This document shows positions 31,631 through 33,225 of a DNA stretch of 33,225 nt, piece by piece. This stretch comes from SIG575 sp045534165 (GTDB lineage: Bacteria; Bacillota; Clostridia; Oscillospirales; Acutalibacteraceae): contig JAZSJD010000029.1 in the NCBI GenBank assembly GCA_045534165.1, forward strand, positions 1-33,225. Direction: 5' to 3'. Under the pieces are notes generated by a model. That model was not told where the DNA came from. It made no database searches and saw only the letters and a list, made by a program, of their open reading frames with translations. Both the position numbers and the translations under genes were made by a program. Numbering within the stretch: the stretch's first letter is position 1; each line of letters begins with the position of its first letter.

Positions 31631-32830
31631 ATGGGCGAAAAAACTTATCCTGCAATTGCAATTGCAGGTGTGGGACAATCAAGGGTTATTAATGCAGAAA
31701 ACGGAAAACGTGTGTGGCCTCTTGATATTGACACAAAAAAACTTGTCAGAAAAATATTGTTTCCCTTTATCGGCTCAGTAATAACAAGATGTGATTGCGG
31801 TCTTTCAAAAACAGTTTATAAAGAACTTTCAAGGCAGGCTGACGGTCTGGCACTTGATGAAGACGGTAATGAAAAACATCTGCTTAAAGTTGAACGTTAT
31901 GAAAACAGCTTCAAAGATTGTACGGAAAAAGAAAAACATTATATAAGAAGAATGCTCCCCGTTGATAAAATCGCAAAGGAAATAGGGGAGGAGAACTTTT
32001 ATTTCTTTACATATAATTCTTTCGGCAATACTGAAAAGATTATAGGTGAGCTTGATGATTTTATTGCAAATGTAATGAAACAGAGAAATGCAGAAAAAGT
32101 AAACCTTGTGCCCGTAAGCCTTGGCGGTACTGTTTCAACAGCTTATGTTAAAAGATTTGCAGATAAAAACCACATCAACCGTGTTATCGGTGTTGTTCCC
32201 GCTTTTGACGGTTCAAGCCTTGTTCCAAGGTTGATGGAAGGCGGTTTCTCTCAGTTTGAAGAAGATATAATTCCAAAAGAACTGAAAAAACTCTGCGCTC
32301 TGCTTACAAAGAAAACAAGAAAAAATATTATCGACCGTCTTTTCGCTGCTTTGCAGGATAATATTTTTTACCGTTCACCTATGGCATGGGGTGCAGTGCC
32401 TCACACAGAATATAAACGTCTTAAAGATAAATATAAAATGAGCAGTAAGCTTGAAAAAATCTGTGATGAATTTTTTGAAGTGCGAAACGATTTTCCGGGC
32501 TTTATTGCACAACAGCAGGAAAAGGGAATTGAATTTTTCTCTGTCTGCGGTTGCGGTCTTCCTATGGAAGCAATTTTCAGAACAGATGAACGCCACTCTG
32601 ACGGTATTGTTGACACTTTCTCCTGCTCAATGGGTGCAACCTGCGGTAACCTGAAAGAAAAAATCGACCCTTCAACAAGTGCCATTAAAGACAGGGTATG
32701 GTTCTTTGACGGTATGGACCATGAAGGCTCTGCTAAAAATGACAAATTATTACAGCTTGTTTCTCTTCTGCTCAAGGATAACAAAATAACTTCTGTTTAT
32801 GATGACAGAAACTTTGAACAGTTTAATTGA
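31631..32830 (+). CDS. LCAT/PGAP1-like alpha/beta hydrolase (putative)
   Basis: The protein has 399 residues, counted from an ATG with AGAGGTGG before it; the frame is open 27 codons upstream, but that part overlaps the DUF4474 gene and the terminator. The opening YPAIAIAGVGQS is a typical first strand and oxyanion region. NFYFFTYNSFGNTEKIIGELDDFIANVMKQ precedes the elbow VNLVPVSLGGTVSTAYVKRF, where the Ser in VSLGG takes the nucleophile place (GHSxGG in most lipases). A catalytic His may lie in DGMDHEGSAKND near residue 380. This arrangement resembles lecithin:cholesterol acyltransferase and PGAP1-type lipases/acyltransferases. No signal peptide is seen, so it seems cytosolic. Substrate unknown. 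Confidence 0.62.
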   Translation: MGEKTYPAIAIAGVGQSRVINAENGKRVWPLDIDTKKLVRKILFPFIGSVITRCDCGLSKTVYKELSRQADGLALDEDGNEKHLLKVERYENSFKDCTEKEKHYIRRMLPVDKIAKEIGEENFYFFTYNSFGNTEKIIGELDDFIANVMKQRNAEKVNLVPVSLGGTVSTAYVKRFADKNHINRVIGVVPAFDGSSLVPRLMEGGFSQFEEDIIPKELKKLCALLTKKTRKNIIDRLFAALQDNIFYRSPMAWGAVPHTEYKRLKDKYKMSSKLEKICDEFFEVRNDFPGFIAQQQEKGIEFFSVCGCGLPMEAIFRTDERHSDGIVDTFSCSMGATCGNLKEKIDPSTSAIKDRVWFFDGMDHEGSAKNDKLLQLVSLLLKDNKITSVYDDRNFEQFN

Positions 32831-32855
32831 CAATTGCAGATTCTTGTGATATCAT
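32827..32855 (+). promoter_or_regulatory. Promoter of the ileS leader
   Basis: A consensus TTGACA (32827-32832), 17 nt and TATCAT (32850-32855) precede the T-box leader. The -35 overlaps the stop codon of the hydrolase gene. Confidence 0.8.
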
Positions 32856-32861
32856 ATAAAA

Positions 32862-33101
32862 GATAATGTGAAAAACTGTGACGGAGACAGTAGTTGTTTT
32901 TGAAAGTTTTAAGCGAGTCGGGAATGGTGCAAGCCCGGTAATGAGTAGATTTCAATGAATATCACTCCTGAGTTGCAAGCTGAAATGTGCAAGCAGATTA
33001 AGTGTAGCCGGCTTTCCGCCGTTATGGGAAAACATATGTCAGTATGTAATAGGTGGTTAAACGAAGTTGCTTTCGTCCTGTTTCGGACGGAAGCTTTTTT
33101 T
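32862..33101 (+). promoter_or_regulatory. T-box leader specific for tRNA-Ile
   Basis: The leader has the Stem I features of a T-box riboswitch: GACGGAGACAGTAG near the start, the AGCGAG bulge, a distal loop in GGGAATGGTGCAAGCCC, and a specifier loop AATGAATATCACTCC with the Ile codon ATC at 32961-32963. The antiterminator has AGG (33051-33053) paired with CCT (33077-33079), a seven-base bulge TGGTTAA (33054-33060), and ACGAAG paired with CTTTCGT. The TGGT in the bulge pairs with the ACCA end of uncharged tRNA-Ile. The usual T-box consensus continues ACCGCG; here it reads TAAACG, a divergent end. Uncharged tRNA-Ile should favour antitermination and ileS expression. Confidence 0.93.
33069..33101 (+). 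terminator. Regulated terminator of the T-box leader
   Basis: GCTTTCGTCC (33069-33078) pairs fully (two G-T-type pairs at most) with GGACGGAAGC (33085-33094), followed by seven T. Its 5' arm is shared with the antiterminator, making the two exclusive. Confidence 0.92.
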
Positions 33102-33127
33102 ACATAATTTGAAAGGAAGATTTTACA

Positions 33128-33225
33128 ATGTACAAGAAAGTTCCCACAAACCTTGGCTTTGTTGAACGTGAAAAGGAAGTTGAAAACTTCTGGAAAGAAA
33201 ACAAAATCTTTGAAAAATCAAGTGC
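33128..33225 (+). CDS. ileS: Isoleucyl-tRNA synthetase, N-terminal start (partial)
   Basis: The first 32 residues, MYKKVPTNLGFVEREKEVENFW followed by KENKIFEKS, match the start of class I isoleucyl-tRNA synthetases of the Clostridia type, where FVEREKEVLxFWxExxIFEKS is typical. The gene runs out of the window before the HIGH motif. The Ile-specific T-box leader directly upstream supports the Ile rather than Val or Leu assignment. GAAAGGAAG precedes the ATG. Confidence 0.93.
   Translation, partial: MYKKVPTNLGFVEREKEVENFWKENKIFEKSS

Noticed and set aside
1..33225. CRISPR arrays, insertion sequences, prophage genes, tRNA or rRNA genes
   Set aside because: No regularly spaced repeats, transposase or phage proteins, and no tRNA or rRNA sequence recognised on either strand.

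Overview
This window looks like a chromosomal segment of a low-GC, spore-forming, Gram-positive anaerobe of the Clostridia (Bacillota). The grounds are: AT-rich sequence, strong GGAGG-type ribosome binding sites, frequent GTG and TTG starts, near-consensus sigma-A promoters with 17-nt spacers, forespore genes spoVAC and spoVAD, a two-gene minimal SUF (SufC/SufB-type) iron-sulfur system, a DUF4474 protein, a tRNA-Ile T-box leader, and a hairpin repeat of a kind common in gut Clostridia. A gut member of the Oscillospirales is a reasonable guess, but genus cannot be fixed. I see no phage, insertion sequence, CRISPR, rRNA or tRNA gene.

Layout. 1-447: the end of an M23 peptidase gene, a bidirectional terminator, and a small XRE regulator. 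468-4542: a CE15-like esterase (co-transcribed with the XRE gene), an unannotated 56-residue membrane protein, spoVAD, an oppositely oriented MFS permease, and spoVAC; the permease splits the usual spoVAC-spoVAD pair. 4630-9764: one promoter followed by a tight operon of a membrane-anchored peptide-binding protein, smsC/sufC, smsB/sufB, an Lrp/AsnC regulator and a class I aminotransferase. 9782-11361: a PHP-domain protein that has lost several metal-binding histidines, plus an unknown protein. 11377-14490: pyrimidine salvage (cytidine deaminase, pyrimidine-nucleoside phosphorylase) followed by a surface LRR-transglutaminase protein. 14487-15976: an NSS amino-acid transporter. 15977-16267: a gene-free, hairpin-rich repeat patch.

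16268-23934 holds rpoB and rpoC on the minus strand with their own promoter, without rplJ-rplL immediately upstream. 24031-27073 holds an ECF transporter S component overlapping a GH116-type glucosidase, with a 12-bp-arm palindrome across the -35 element. 27129-27968 encodes a MscS channel. 27970-30420 is a complete polar amino-acid ABC importer whose promoter lies inside another 12-bp-arm palindrome. 30496-32830 encodes a secreted DUF4474 protein and an LCAT/PGAP1-like alpha/beta hydrolase. 32827-33225 is an Ile-specific T-box leader and the start of ileS.

Most interesting items: the PHP protein with substituted metal ligands; the ECF S-component/GH116 pair with its operator-like palindrome; the minimal SUF operon with an orphan anchored binding protein; the split spoVA locus with a small membrane protein; and three palindromes placed precisely on strong promoters. 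Nothing here proves a wholly new system.
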